A stretch of DNA of 64,000 nt from Aegilops tauschii subsp. strangulata (lineage: Eukaryota; Streptophyta; Magnoliopsida; Poales; Poaceae). Within the stretch, counting starts at the first letter, position 1. The number at the start of each line of letters is the position of its first letter. The stretch lies in assembly GCF_002575655.3 (NCBI RefSeq), contig NC_053035.3:502106601-502170600 (forward strand). The letters are read 5' to 3'. Below the pieces are notes generated by a model that was not told the DNA's origin, made no database searches, and saw only the letters and a program-made list of their open reading frames with translations. Of this stretch, positions 10,798 through 21,420 are shown piece by piece. The position numbers and the translations under genes were made by a program.

Positions 10798-11341
10798 GTT
10801 TGTTGACAAAAAAAGCCGGCGCGACCCTCTGGTTGCTTGCCCATAGAGGAGGGTGTTTCAATTTTGATGATGATGATACGGTTGTAATTTGGTGGGAGTG
10901 CGCTCTCGGTTGCTTTTCTTTCTTTTCATGCAATCGTTTTGTTCCTGTTTTTGTTGCACTGTTTAACCTGAAGCTTGTTAACGATTGGCTTTGGAGCAAA
11001 AGTAACAGGTGTGCTGAGCTTGGGCAGTAGACTAGGCTTTATTTTTTTGGGGCGGATAGTTGTCGGTTTCATGTCCTCTTTGCCTAGTTATTGCATTTTC
11101 CTAAGAAAAAGCCAGTTATTACTATTTTTGTTGTTGGTGAATTTCACCTGATACAGTTATACTCTAATTGAATCCAGCTATTTGGAATAAAGTAAGAAGG
11201 TAAACTGGCGCAAAAGGAGAAATCTGTCAAACTGAAGAAAAGAAACAATAAACTGCTTTGATTGCTGGCAGCCCATTTGCTTGATTTAGCAGCGAGGACC
11301 TAGGAATGGTGAGAAACGATTGACTTGAAGGAAGGGAGATA
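10798..11341 (+). other. 3' UTR and downstream flank of eIF5B
   Basis: Sequence after the TGA at 10795-10797. It is T-rich, with no perfect AATAAA near the stop; 'gaataaagt' at about 11184 is a candidate poly(A) signal if the UTR is long. No other gene is seen. Confidence 0.35.
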
Positions 11342-11394
11342 TTTCCTCTCTCTGGAATTACTTGACGAACGTAAGTAATTCCAGATGGAGAAAG
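11342..11394. mobile_element. Tiny fold-back MITE remnant (Stowaway-like)
   Basis: The two halves are inverted copies around a 13-bp spacer (ctggaattactt ... aagtaattccag), with TA on both sides and C/T-rich ends (tttcctctctc / gatggagaaag). Stowaway-like by TA flanks and end type. Confidence 0.5.
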
Positions 11395-11500
11395 TATATT
11401 TCATTTCAAAAAAAGAGTCCTCACTTTATATAGAGATCACCCTGCACCAAAAATGCCATATCCACTCCAGTGTTGTTAAACATGATAGCCTAAGGTGCTA

Positions 11501-11604
11501 CTCCGTGAACATTTATACTTTCTTTGATTTATATTACTTGTCTTGAATATAGGTGTGTCTACATATATTTGTATCTAACAAATCTAAAAAGTAATATGAG
11601 GGAG
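11501..11604. mobile_element. Degenerate Stowaway-type MITE
   Basis: Flanked by TA on both sides. The ends CTCCGTGAAC and ATGAGGGAG are decayed forms of the Stowaway CTCCCTC/GAGGGAG termini. The interior has inverted 'attacttgtctt' and 'gtatctaacaaatct' elements seen in Triticeae Stowaways. No coding capacity. Confidence 0.6.
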
Positions 11605-11899
11605 TACAACTTATTCCTACTCTGACAATTGATTTTTATCCCAACCGCTCCATACTACCATAGGGGTTGTTTTGGTTATTCTTATTTGAGAAAAGTTCAC
11701 TCACGGTCCTTGAACTTGAGCCGGTGCTCACCTTGGTACCCTATCAATTTAATATACCCGAAATATGGTCCCTTAATTTGTCATGGGGTTCACATGCAAT
11801 CCAAAATACAATTTTCTGGCACTGGTCAACTGAATCTGGACACATTGTAAAAAAAACTATAGTACACATGCAGTCGTTCCTATCCGGTTTCTTCGGCCA
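11605..11899. other. Spacer, nothing recognised
   Basis: AT-balanced sequence with short frames lacking domains. Confidence 0.35.
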
Positions 11900-11902
11900 T
11901 AA

Positions 11903-12521
11903 GAGCATCTCCAACGGATGTGCTAGATAAGCCGCGCGCGGGAAAAAACGGCTATATAGTGCGCGCGTGATCGAAAGTAGCGCTCCAATAGCCGCACTAT
12001 AATCCGGCGCGCGGTAAACAAGGTTCAGCGCGCTGAGTATTTGATGGGCCCGCTCGCGCGCGCTGGACAAGATAATCATGCGCGCGAATCTCACCAACCA
12101 CCAGATCTGAAACCTCTAGGAGCTAGCGCCTCCGCCCGTGCTTTTCCCCATTCGCTCTGGCAGCGCTTCCCCCGCCTATCCTCAGCACGCGATGTTGTAT
12201 GTTTGTTGTATTGTTTACTATTTATTGTATTGTTCATTGACTATTTATTGTATTGAAGATAAACTATTTGTTTGAGTTGTAATAATAATCAAACTATTTA
12301 TTGTTGATTTTTTTGTGTGTTTAGTCTTCTTGGTTCTACATTGAGTGGGAAATATTGTTTGTGTTGGGCGCATGTTGTAGCACCTGTGCTGGAGCACTAC
12401 TTGCGGCGTGCAATATATAACGTTTCTGATAAAGCAAAACATCAGTGCAGCACACTAAAACGCTATTTCGACACAAAAAAAATTTAGCACCCCGCGCTAC
12501 TGCGGTCTGTTGGAGATGCTG
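11903..12521. mobile_element. Harbinger-like MITE with TAA target duplication
   Basis: The left end GAGCATCTCCAAC (11903) and right end GTTGGAGATGCTG (to 12521) are terminal inverted repeats flanked by TAA on both sides (11900-11902 and 12522-12524), the 3-bp target preference of PIF/Harbinger elements. The left third is rich in CGCG and the middle AT-rich. No transposase is present. Confidence 0.8.
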
Positions 12522-12524
12522 TAA

Positions 12525-14069
12525 GAGCATCTCCAACAGCGGTGGTAAAAAACGCGCGCGCGGGGAAACATGGGTCTTAGCATGCGCAGAGCGGTTTCGC
12601 GCGCTCCAGCGGGCGCGGGAGATTCTGGCGCGCGCGAAAAAGCGACCCAGCGCGCGGCCTCCTGCGCGCTTTATAAATCCAGCGCCCCTCCACGCGCCCT
12701 CTCATCGCTCTGTGTGGGGCCTTAAAAAGGATATTCGCGGCATGCTCTTTTACGGCTCGTCTTTGCGGGGTCTGCTCGAGCGCTGCCCCCGCCGACCCGC
12801 AAACCCGAAATTTGCATTTCAGTTTCACACATGAAAATACATTTATTTACTTTTTTAATTTTTTTCAACGGCATTGGATACATAGTAATTCATCGAATCT
12901 TTACTAGAATAGTAAGACTAAAGAAAACAAGAACCACAATTATGCATTTTAGAAGATATCCAACTTTCATAATTGCTCCCACTAGTTGGAGCAATATCTT
13001 CTTCATGCATTCGTTGTTGATCTGCGGATTCTTGATCTTGCATTCTTCATTCTTCTTCTTTGATTCTAAAGAAGTAGACGTTGCTTCTCCTCTACTTTCT
13101 TCTCTAATTGCACATGCAGCCGCATCATTAGCCTCAATTCTACTAAGGAGTGCACAAACATCTATCAAGTTTTTTATCAATAAATTAATGTATTCTTCTT
13201 CCCAAAACCAAAATGAGTATCCATCTTCCTACACACATGACGATGTTTAAAATGAGCTGTTGCAATTGAACCGAAGAATACAATGACAAAGCCGAATGGA
13301 AACAACACATACCCTGTCGTTTTCGAATTTCAAGAACACCCATCCGGGGTGCTTCGGCGTGCCAGAAGTTAGTCGCACCACTGTCCGCGTGCAATCGTCG
13401 CATTGTATTAGCAGCATCGGCGAGCCGCTGCGCGAGCACCGAGCCCGGTGGACGGCCGGCCGAATCCTTGCCGGCAAACCGATGGCGGCGATGGCTATAG
13501 GACGAACCCGTATATACCTGCATGCGGCGTTGGGGCTTTCCGGGGTTGTGCGGGCTGCTCCCCGACCAATCCATGGCTTGGCGCAGCCACCGATGACCGG
13601 AAACGCCAAATCCTGCTGCCGCGTCGAATGGCCGCCGATGTGCAACTTTTTGGCCCGCCAACGTAGGAGGAAGTGGCGGAGGGCAAGCTCGGGCGTGTTG
13701 CGGCCCTCCGTCGTGATCCCGCCGGCTAGTTTGGCCGGAATTGTAGGCGGCCCGGCAGTGAGGGGTGGGGAAAAGCGCGGGGCGAGATGAGGAGGGGCGG
13801 CGATGGGTGGGGAAAAGCGCGGGCTGAAATGTCCCCCTCCCCCCCCCCCCCCCCTCCTAACCACTCCCGCTATATACAGGGCGCCGACGGGCCGTGGGGG
13901 GAGCCCACATTTTCGCGGGTTGGACGGGAATTACGCCGCACCCGGCAAAAACTTTTACGGGCCGGACGCGTTTGCAGGGTCTGGTCTGGCAGGATTTTTC
14001 GCGCCGACCCGTATTTTGTCGGTTATTTTGCGGGTCGCGATGTTATACGGGGTTTGGTAGAGATTCTCT
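12525..14069. mobile_element. Second Harbinger-like element, directly abutting the first
   Basis: It begins GAGCATCTCCAACAG immediately after the shared TAA. It ends near 14069 in a diverged inverted copy (GGTAGAGATTCTC) followed by TTA. Both ends are CGCG-rich as in the neighbour. It is about 1.5 kb, too large for a simple MITE, and carries minus-strand remains of a protein gene (12890-13440). A C17-type homopolymer lies at about 13838-13855. No transposase domain is visible. Confidence 0.6.
12890..13440 (-). pseudogene. Broken GRF-zinc-finger-like protein with C-terminal membrane segment
   Basis: Read on the minus strand, the segment 13247-13440 encodes LIQCDDCTRTVVRL followed by TPKHPGWVF. 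This is the Cys-x2-Cys and 'PGWVF' part of a GRF-type zinc finger; the downstream zinc ligands are not in the same frame. A separate frame at 12890-13180 encodes an alpha-helical stretch (LIDVCALLSRIEAND) and a hydrophobic helix near its end (CIIVVLVFFSLTILVKI). I recall cereal transposon-associated proteins with a GRF finger, coiled coil and C-terminal membrane helix in this order. The link between the two parts is inferred. The frame is broken between them, so it is unlikely to be functional. Confidence 0.5.
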
Positions 14070-14435
14070 TATACATGCAACTAATTAGCGTAGGGGCTTG
14101 GCCGTCAACTCTGTGCTGCAATGGAGTTTGAGTAGGTGGTAAGCTGAGCGCATTAATTAATATAGGTTATGAAACACCATCTCAGCCAGTCGGGCGAGTG
14201 TTCTGGAGGCGCGGGAGTAGGAGAGGCCACCGAGTTTAACGCATGTTGCCGGCGGGCCGTGGTGCACGCACGCCGATTGTCCAGTCGCACCGGCCGGCCG
14301 GCCTGGTCATGGATGAAGGAAGATGTTCCTTTTTTCGTAATTGGTTGATTGATTGGTTTGGCCACGATGGAGTTGCGCAGCAGGTAGCGCCTATAACGAG
14401 GAGACGTGGTCCGCCTGTATTCCACATTCCACAGC
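14070..14435. other. Spacer, nothing recognised
   Basis: Mixed-composition sequence with short frames on both strands. Confidence 0.35.
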
Positions 14436-14483
14436 ACTCCTTCCGTAAATTAATATAAGACTGTCTTATAACCGAGGGAGGGA
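14436..14483. mobile_element. Short Stowaway-like remnant
   Basis: CTCCTTCCGTAAATT at the left and a GAGGGAGGGAG terminus at the right, then TA, around a palindromic 'ataagactgtcttat' core. It resembles the fused ends of a Stowaway element that has lost its middle. Confidence 0.5.
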
Positions 14484-15272
14484 GTAGTATTTAGCTGTCG
14501 TTAGAATTGGATGAAGAAAAGAAGATTGGTTCTTTTCGAGCGAAGTCTAAAATAAATCCTAAGATTGTAGAATTCGATGAAAACGAACCCTGACGTTTAA
14601 ATCTCTGAAACATGTATGTACCCTGACTTCGTTGATCCCGGTCGTTTTGAACCTTGAGATGGGATTCCTATATACCACCCGGAAAGGCCGGGATCAATTA
14701 GTCAGCCAGCACCTGCAGATGGGTCCCATGGAATCAAACCCCTTCAGTCTTAGAAATGTGGGTGAGGTGCCGGTGCAGTTCACGGACAGTATCGGCGGCT
14801 CCCCGATGCAGATGCAGCTTCCAGTACGAGACAAGTCCTTCATCAATGGAATGGAATGGAATGGCCCGTTGATTGTGAAGCAACGTCGGCCGTGGTGCCC
14901 ATGCATGCAACAGCAGAGGATGAGCTCTCAATTTTCAGTAGAGTATTTGGACATTTCCTCTGCTCTGCTGTGCTTATTGCTCTGCTAATTTTCAGTAGAG
15001 TATTTTCAAATGAGCCACGATGCAATGCAACCACCCAAAACACACATATTGCATTCGAAGAATGTTGGTGCTGCCAAGGGAAGAAATGACATTGCCCATT
15101 GTTTTTTTTAGATACCTTAATTTTTTCTTGGTGGTGGAGTGATCGCGGGTCTGCTTTCGGATCTGGATGCAGTTGGGTTAGCGACCTCAGGGCGCAGGTC
15201 AACACGATGGTGCTGAGCACGGGTGGGAATGGCGAGATGCGCTGCGGCCTGCGGCCCGGCAATGAGCAGTCT

Positions 15273-15320
<48 letters not shown>

Positions 15321-16182
15321 GGATCGGATGCAGCAGCAACATTTGGCCGACCACCTCGTCTGCGTTCGGCCTCAACGGCGAGCTCAAGGCTGGCCACCTT
15401 GCGATGTCGGCAGAACACGCGCCATCGACGAGCAGAAGCTGGGCGTCCATGAGCGACCGACCCACAGGCGGTTGTGGAAAAGCGCAGACAGCACATGCAC
15501 ATGCGACGCGAGGTGGTCGTGGGTCCGGCTCCAGATCGAGGCGTCCGCCCCTCCCGCCTCCGACGAGGCGACGACGAACCGGGAGCAGCTCTTCGCCACC
15601 GCCTAGGCCTCGCACGCAACTCCAGCCTGCGTGGGAGCTTCAGGAACTCGGGTTATGTGTGTCGTCGGCGCGAGCCCGGATGCCATGGGCGGAGGCCCCC
15701 AGCAGCAAGTCCCCGTCTACATCCACCCTGCCCTGCCGTCTTCATTGACCGCACCACGGCGTCTCGCGAGTCAGACACTAAGCCAGTGGTGGCGCGGACA
15801 TGGCGTTGGCAACCTCCAACAACAGGATGCCCGGCTGCCCGCCCTTCGCGCCCGAGTGCAGAGTCGCCATGGAGTGGACCTTGTGCAGCAGCGGTTCGAG
15901 CTCGGCGCGGCAACGATGGTCATGGCTCTGCTGCTGCGGCGGCGGCGGCGGCGCGCTCTTGGCCACCAACGAGGGGTGGCCACCCTTGACCTCGTTGCGT
16001 CGCCGTCGACGGAGGTCGAGCGCACGTGAGGTGCTCGACGAAATGTGACATGTCAAGCTTTTTTAAAACATATTTTTCTTATTTTTTTTCTTTTTGCGGG
16101 AATATTTTTCTTATTTCAAAAAGCATGTCAACTTGGAATAAGTACACGAATCTGGAGAAGCCTATCTAGTTTCAAGCAAGTA
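14484..16182. other. Spacer with a (CT)n microsatellite; no identified gene
   Basis: A (CT) run of about 22 units lies at about 15272-15318. The motif 'attttcagtagagtatttt' recurs about 60 bp apart near 14930 and 14990. From 15330 to 16030 the sequence is GC-rich with several open frames on both strands (for example 15778-16056 minus, containing GILLLEVANAMS). These could be fragments of a gene, but the frame is not sustained and I recognise no domain. Confidence 0.45.
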
Positions 16183-16433
16183 CTCGTCTTTTTTAGTTCG
16201 CATATAAGATTTGACTAAAGTCAATCCTCGTAAATTTTGACCAAGTTTATAGAAGAAGAAGAAGAAAAAAAACATTCGGAATGTCAACTCAACAACAATG
16301 CAAGAGTCATGATTTTAGTTTTCACATTTAGCATTGTACATGTTAACATTTTTTTCACATAAATATGATCAAATTTTACAAAGTTTGACTACAGATCATT
16401 CTTATATGCTGAGTAAAAATAGACCGAAGGGAG
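16183..16433. mobile_element. Degenerate Stowaway-type MITE, 251 bp
   Basis: Flanked by TA on both sides. The left end (CTCGTCTTTTTTAGTTCGCA) and the reverse complement of the right end (CTCCCTTCGGTCTATTTTTA) are related. The arms share 'gcatataag', 'tgactaaagtcaa'-like and 'aattttgaccaagttt'-like blocks in inverted order. No coding capacity. Confidence 0.65.
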
Positions 16434-17340
16434 TATGCGGGTTTGAAAAAGAATCACAAACTTCAAAGGAAAAGTAAACAAATTTGAAAAAAAAAATATC
16501 AACTTAAGAAAAGCACGTGAATCTCAAAGAAGTTCATCTATTTAGAAAGTAAGCGGATTTGTAAAAAGTTACATGAACTTGAGAGAAGTAGACGAATTTT
16601 ATAAAATTACACAAACTTCAAAAAGAGTTTGGAATTGAAGAAGTAACTGAATTTTAAAAGGACCCTGATACTTTTTGATGGCAAATTTAGTTATTCGGCA
16701 ATGACAACTTTAGTCGTGGAGGAACAACTTCCTCTTTGGATGTCGAGTTTCGGTTTTCCGAGGTTTTTTCATATGACAATTCTAATTTAAAAAATGTCAA
16801 ATTTTGTGCCACACCTGTGGCATTTATCATTAGGGAAAAAAGTGACGGACTTGACAAATGCGTCAACTTGAAGAAAGCAGAACCTGCGGAAAACAAGGTG
16901 AGCACCAAAACCAAGACAAGGACGAACCTTGTGCAGTTTATCGTGAAACGGGGTACAAAACGAAGGGCGAATATTATACTACCATTCATTATTCTTACCA
17001 AAATACCCACTTGGTCAGTACGGCCTGATTCAAAAAAAGATTATCACGAACACAGACGGTAGATAGGAGAAGGAAACGATAAAGCAGAACTATCATTATA
17101 CGCCAAAAAAAATACAACTCGCGGGGCAATAAATCTAAAATCTTCCTTCCTCTTCTCATATTCTTGTTTTCTCAGTCTGTTTTTTCAGAAGTTCACGGAA
17201 CCTACCCATAAAGATCCTGAACAGAATTTACGGGCACCAGCAGTGACGTCCAAACAAACTTAAGAGGAAAACACAGCTAAATGTCTAACACTGTTCCATA
17301 GACAAAAAATACCAAAAGTTTCACTCTGCTCATAATCCGA
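16434..17340. other. A-rich spacer with loose short repeats
   Basis: 16440-16660 has recurring 'aaacttcaaa', 'gaacttgaga' and 'aagtaga' blocks with no fixed period. The remainder (16660-17340) has no recognisable element; its right part may include the 3' UTR of the minus-strand gene that ends at 17486. Confidence 0.35.
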
Positions 17341-17485
17341 TATAACTCAGTAGATGCTACACATGGAATAAAGGAGAAATGTGCTGTAGCGAAGATAGCA
17401 AATGACATAGCCAATCCATGGTAACAGTGGGCAAGAGTTGGAGCATCTCAATTGAACTACACCAAGAACCAGAGGAAGAAGAGCC

Positions 17486-19451
17486 TCAAATCTTCTTGCC
17501 AGCATCACCAGCATCCACCTTTTTGCCACCATTCTTGAAGTAATTGTATGACTCCAGGAATTTTCCCCTCATTTCATCGCTAGCCATCCACTGGGCTCCA
17601 ACCACAATCAAGGCATAGTCGACCGGACGAAGAGGCACATCGCACATCAGCAGACTATAGGCGGACAGACAATAAAAGTAGTACCTGCTGGCATACGGCA
17701 CCAGTGTCAGTAGGCTCCTCTTTGCCCAGATAACTTTCTTGTGGAACATCCTTCTCCCAGCCTCGCTCAAGGCGGCTTCGACAAAATTCACTTGTTTACT
17801 GGCCTTGTGGAGATCCTCCAGGAGCAGACTCTGGGAAATAGCCCTCGCATCCAGTTTCTCAAAGCATATCTGTTGGTTCCACTTTACCCCTTGCAAAGCA
17901 GAGTCCAAATTCCTGCCCATCTGCTCGATTGCCGCGACACATGGATCCTTGCCGTCCCTCACCACAGTCCTCATTTTATTGTCAAACAGCATCTCAATCT
18001 CCTGAAGATCAGGTTGCAATCATCAGCAAAGAACACATTCAATCATCCAAATAAGGATATAATCTACAGACTGGGTTTGCCATCGTACAAGCAATCATCC
18101 CAATAAGGATATAATCTAATATTTATCTAATTCTCTACAGACAGCATCAATAGCACAATAAGCAAACAAGTCATATATCATGGCAACAGAACACTTGAAA
18201 TGGCAACAGAAAATAGACAGTAGATGAAATTTCCAAACAGAATTAACAAAATATGAGCCAGCATACAAGCTATCAAACAAAATTCAATGATTACACAAGG
18301 AATGAAGTCACGGGAAATATTATGTTATACAAATAATTAATATGTTCCACTCAAATTAGCACAAAAAACAGGTGAGTGGCATATTACATGAGCAAAGAAC
18401 AGGTGATTAGCAAATTACATGAGCAAAGAACAGGTGATTAGCAAATTACAGACACAGCAAAAGACACATCAGAACAGCTAAGGTGATCGGCAAACTATAT
18501 AATGAAAATCACTATGCAAATCAGGTCAACTTACAGCTTCAGTAAGTCCAGAAAGCCCATCCACGACAAAGGAAACAACGTGTGGGTCCCCGGGGCACTC
18601 TTTCGGCAAGTCAAGCTGTGAGGGGGAAAATTGAATCAGCATTGAGCAAAAACAATTAACAGTTGACCTACTGAATCAATATCCAACAATTTCAACAAGA
18701 AAACCGATCCCAAACCACATTAGCTTATAATCCAAACAATATGACTACAAACTGTCGGAATACAACTTGATGAGCATCATGAACAATTCATTGGAAGCTG
18801 TCAACATCCAACATTTTAGACTGACTGGAAGATATCTCAAGATCAAATGATTAACAAAATGATGAGCAGAGTAACTTGAGATAATATTCTGAAAGAGAAA
18901 TGAAATGAATCAATTAATAGGCTTGCTACAATGTCATGTTACAAGCAAACATCTGACAGATTTACACCACAGAACGAGCCCAAGTTGAACGGGAAGATCT
19001 CACCTTAGAGTCAGCATCAGGATTGACATCGGTGGACTCAGGGTTAACTTCGGATGCAGGTGGGGCAAGGTGCACCTTGTGCAGGACAAGGATTTGGTCC
19101 CTGGCAGCCTTAGACAGGCTGCAGAACAGATACATGATTTTCTACGGGATCCATCAGAGCACAAAGGAATGAAACGAAAGAGGGTGGTTACCTCTCCGCA
19201 TAGACACGCGCGAGATCTGGGTCTTCATGCACCACCACCATGACCAGTGTGGGTGCCGGCTTGGTGTGGGAGAACCTTTCCTGAGAGTAGTGGCCGACGC
19301 CCTTGGGACGCAGGAGACCAGAGGTGTTGTGCAGGTGAGCGCGGAGGCCGGCGATGGGGATGTCAGCGCCGCCCTTGGCAGCATGGGAGCCGGTGAGAAG
19401 ACTCCTCGCCGCGACTCCAGCGAGCCGAGAACCCACACGGCAGAGCGCCAT
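17486..19451 (-). CDS. Unrecognised 323-residue protein, probably organelle-targeted, 4 exons
   Basis: Minus-strand exons: 19451-19192, 19118-19004, 18615-18535, 18001-17486. All three introns are GT-AG and all joins keep one open frame (86 codons plus 2 nt, then phase 0 twice), giving 323 residues. I do not recognise the family. The N terminus (MALCRVGSRLAGVAARSLL) is basic, serine/alanine/leucine-rich and without acidic residues, typical of a mitochondrial targeting peptide. Then come TLVMVVVHEDPDLARVYAES, a low-complexity acidic linker (about 105-125), a short conserved-looking VVSFVVDGLSG stretch and a helical C-terminal half with two moderately hydrophobic segments (YASRYYFYCLSAYSLLMC and DYALIVVGAQW). 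It ends in a lysine-rich tail. The start is the first ATG; a GCC-repeat 5' UTR lies just upstream. No operon-like neighbour. It looks intact and expressed-type. Confidence 0.8.
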
Positions 19452-19664
19452 GGCACGCGTCGTCGCTCGCCTCCGCCTCCGCCGCCGCCGCCGCCGCCTG
19501 AGGAAGAAATGTTAGGGTTTAGATCAGGGGAGACCGGCGCATATAAATAGTATAGTGAGTGGGCCGTTATTGGGCCATAAACCATACAACGAGATGCAAA
19601 TCTCTGCTATTAAGCCCACCATTGATGTGAAAGTCCACTGGCTGACTGCTGGGGCCATTCTGTC
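19452..19664 (-). promoter_or_regulatory. 5' UTR and proximal promoter of the 323-residue gene
   Basis: On the minus strand just above the ATG at 19451 is a (GGC)n/(GGA)n run (about 19474-19505), and 'CTATTTATATGCGCC' at about 19537-19551 contains a plausible TATA-like TTTATA. The placement suggests a short 5' UTR. Confidence 0.4.
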
Positions 19665-20115
19665 AGTGGCGTTGGATAAATTGCCAGAAAAAGGAGGAAT
19701 CAGGCTCCCTTGGGAATCGAACCCACGACCTGTCCGAATAGAGACAGGGAGGCGAGCCACTAGGGTAAGCTCTCGCGCGTGACACAGGAGGAAACAGATC
19801 GAACTAGATCTATCAAATTAGGGGAGCAGAATCAGGAAGATCAAAACCAATGAAAACTTGCATAGATCTGAAAACAAGTGCTGCATAAATCAAGTGGCGT
19901 TGGATAAATTGCCAGAAAAAGGAGGAATCAGGCTCCCTTGGGAATCGAACCCACGACCTGTCCGAATAGAGACAGGGAGGCGAGCCACTAGGGTAAGCTC
20001 TCGCGCGTGCCACAAGAGGAAACAGATCGAACTAGATCTATCAAATTAGGGGAGCAGAATCAGGAAGATCAAAACCAATGAAAACTTGCATAGATCTGAA
20101 AAACAAGTGCTGCAT
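19665..20115 (-). repeat. 228-bp tandem duplication containing a tRNA-like SINE-type block
   Basis: Copy 1 (19665-19892) and copy 2 (19893-20115) are almost identical, differing by a few bases (for example gtgacacagg versus gtgccacaag). Read on the minus strand each copy holds GGTTCGATTCC, a perfect RNA polymerase III B box (19713-19723 in copy 1), preceded by a degenerate A-box-like CCTAGTGGCTCG. A 6-bp anticodon-arm-like stem (CCTGTC/GACAGG) is also present, with a TTTTT run downstream. This is the layout of a tRNA-derived SINE head. No matching acceptor stem is present, so it is not a tRNA gene. Confidence 0.7.
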
Positions 20116-21420
20116 GGTATCAAACTATCAACAAAAAACGAGGTCGAACCAACGAAAACAACACGCGCATCTTTGATCTGAAGAAGGAGATGGCAGGGTT
20201 TCAACTTCAAAAGATGGATCCAAAAAATCTGGCAAATCGCTCGCCGCTTGGGCTTGCGAAGGCAAATATCGATCTGAGATACTGATACCCAACATGCCAT
20301 GGCCACCATGGCCATGGCCAAAGTCTCAAAGGTCACGCGAACCTCACGAGACCTTGGCCATGGCCGTGGGAACCAAAGCGATGGTACGTCTTGTCGAAGC
20401 ACAAGGGCTGGCGAGTTCTTGGAACTCGGATGGCCAAGAGAGGAGGAGGGGGGTTGGTGCGAGAGGAGGAAGAAGGAACTAGAGATGCGCCGCACCATTG
20501 TGGCGCTAGGTCTAAGATAAGGGAGGAGGGCCAAAGGATGACAAAGAGGAGGCCGCACCATTATATATATCCTACTAGTAAGCCTTCTAGGTCACGGCTC
20601 TTGGTTGCGTGAATTAATGGCGTGATTCACGGGCCGGGTCGCGCGGCTCCGCAGCTCAATTCTCGCAGCTGAGCCGTTAAGTGGAGGTCAGTAGCCCCTC
20701 AGTCCTAGCTGGCGGCCTTCTAGAATACGTTGACAAGTCGTCGGACCGGACGCGCCTCCCGCGGACCCTACGCGGCATACACACGGGAATCGTTTACCTT
20801 TCCCAGCTTACGTGCATGCTTTCACGGCCGGCGGCGGCCTTCTGCCCGTTTGGGCAAGGCCCGTCCCACGTGGACCCTGACTGCGTACCTGGAGCGTAAA
20901 AGCTATGACGCGCACGAGATCTAAGGTCTGACATTGTCGCGTCCATCTCCTCCGTTGGTTGAGATGCCCCCCATGATCGCACGGCCCGCGGTTCCTCCCA
21001 GGAAGCACACGATCCGCGTACTCTCCCCTCATTGGCCGGAGGTTGCGTCCACCGGTTTTCTTTCCTTTTTTTTTTTCTTTTCCTTCGGGTAATAAATGAA
21101 TGAATTTGGATGGACGCGCTGCGGTTCGTTGCGGCGTCACGTCAAAACGACCAAGTCTCACGCGGTTGTTTCCTGGAGTTTTGTTACGTAGTACAAAATA
21201 TACGTGACATGATAGTGCCCGATTCCTATATATACCACAAATAAGCGGTGCATCAGTACGAGACATATACTGCGCGGTACACGGTTTGCCCAAAATAACG
21301 CTCTGCTACGCCGTGCACGGCCACGACACAAAAACATGACCAAGGTTCCTTTTTTTAGTACAAAAACATGACCAAGTTACGTGGTACGCCGTGTTCTTCT
21401 GCCACACTTGTAAATTCACA
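20116..21420. other. GC-rich spacer; no gene identified
   Basis: 20116-20300 continues the sequence type that flanks the SINE-like block. 20295-20370 repeats CCATGG-type words (ccatggccaccatggccatg). 21310-21390 has two copies of 'acaaaaacatgaccaag' about 30 bp apart. There are open frames on both strands but no recognised protein. Confidence 0.35.

Noticed and set aside
13838..13855. Long C run as a regulatory G-quadruplex
   Set aside because: It lies in a decayed transposon with no nearby gene start; a simple homopolymer is enough explanation.
14843..15619. 258-codon minus-strand ORF
   Set aside because: The Arg-Glu run comes from the (CT)n microsatellite; the rest has no domain or codon bias.
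19701..19790. Functional tRNA gene
   Set aside because: The B box and an anticodon-like stem are present, but there is no pairing acceptor stem and the D arm is degenerate. A SINE-type tRNA relic fits better.
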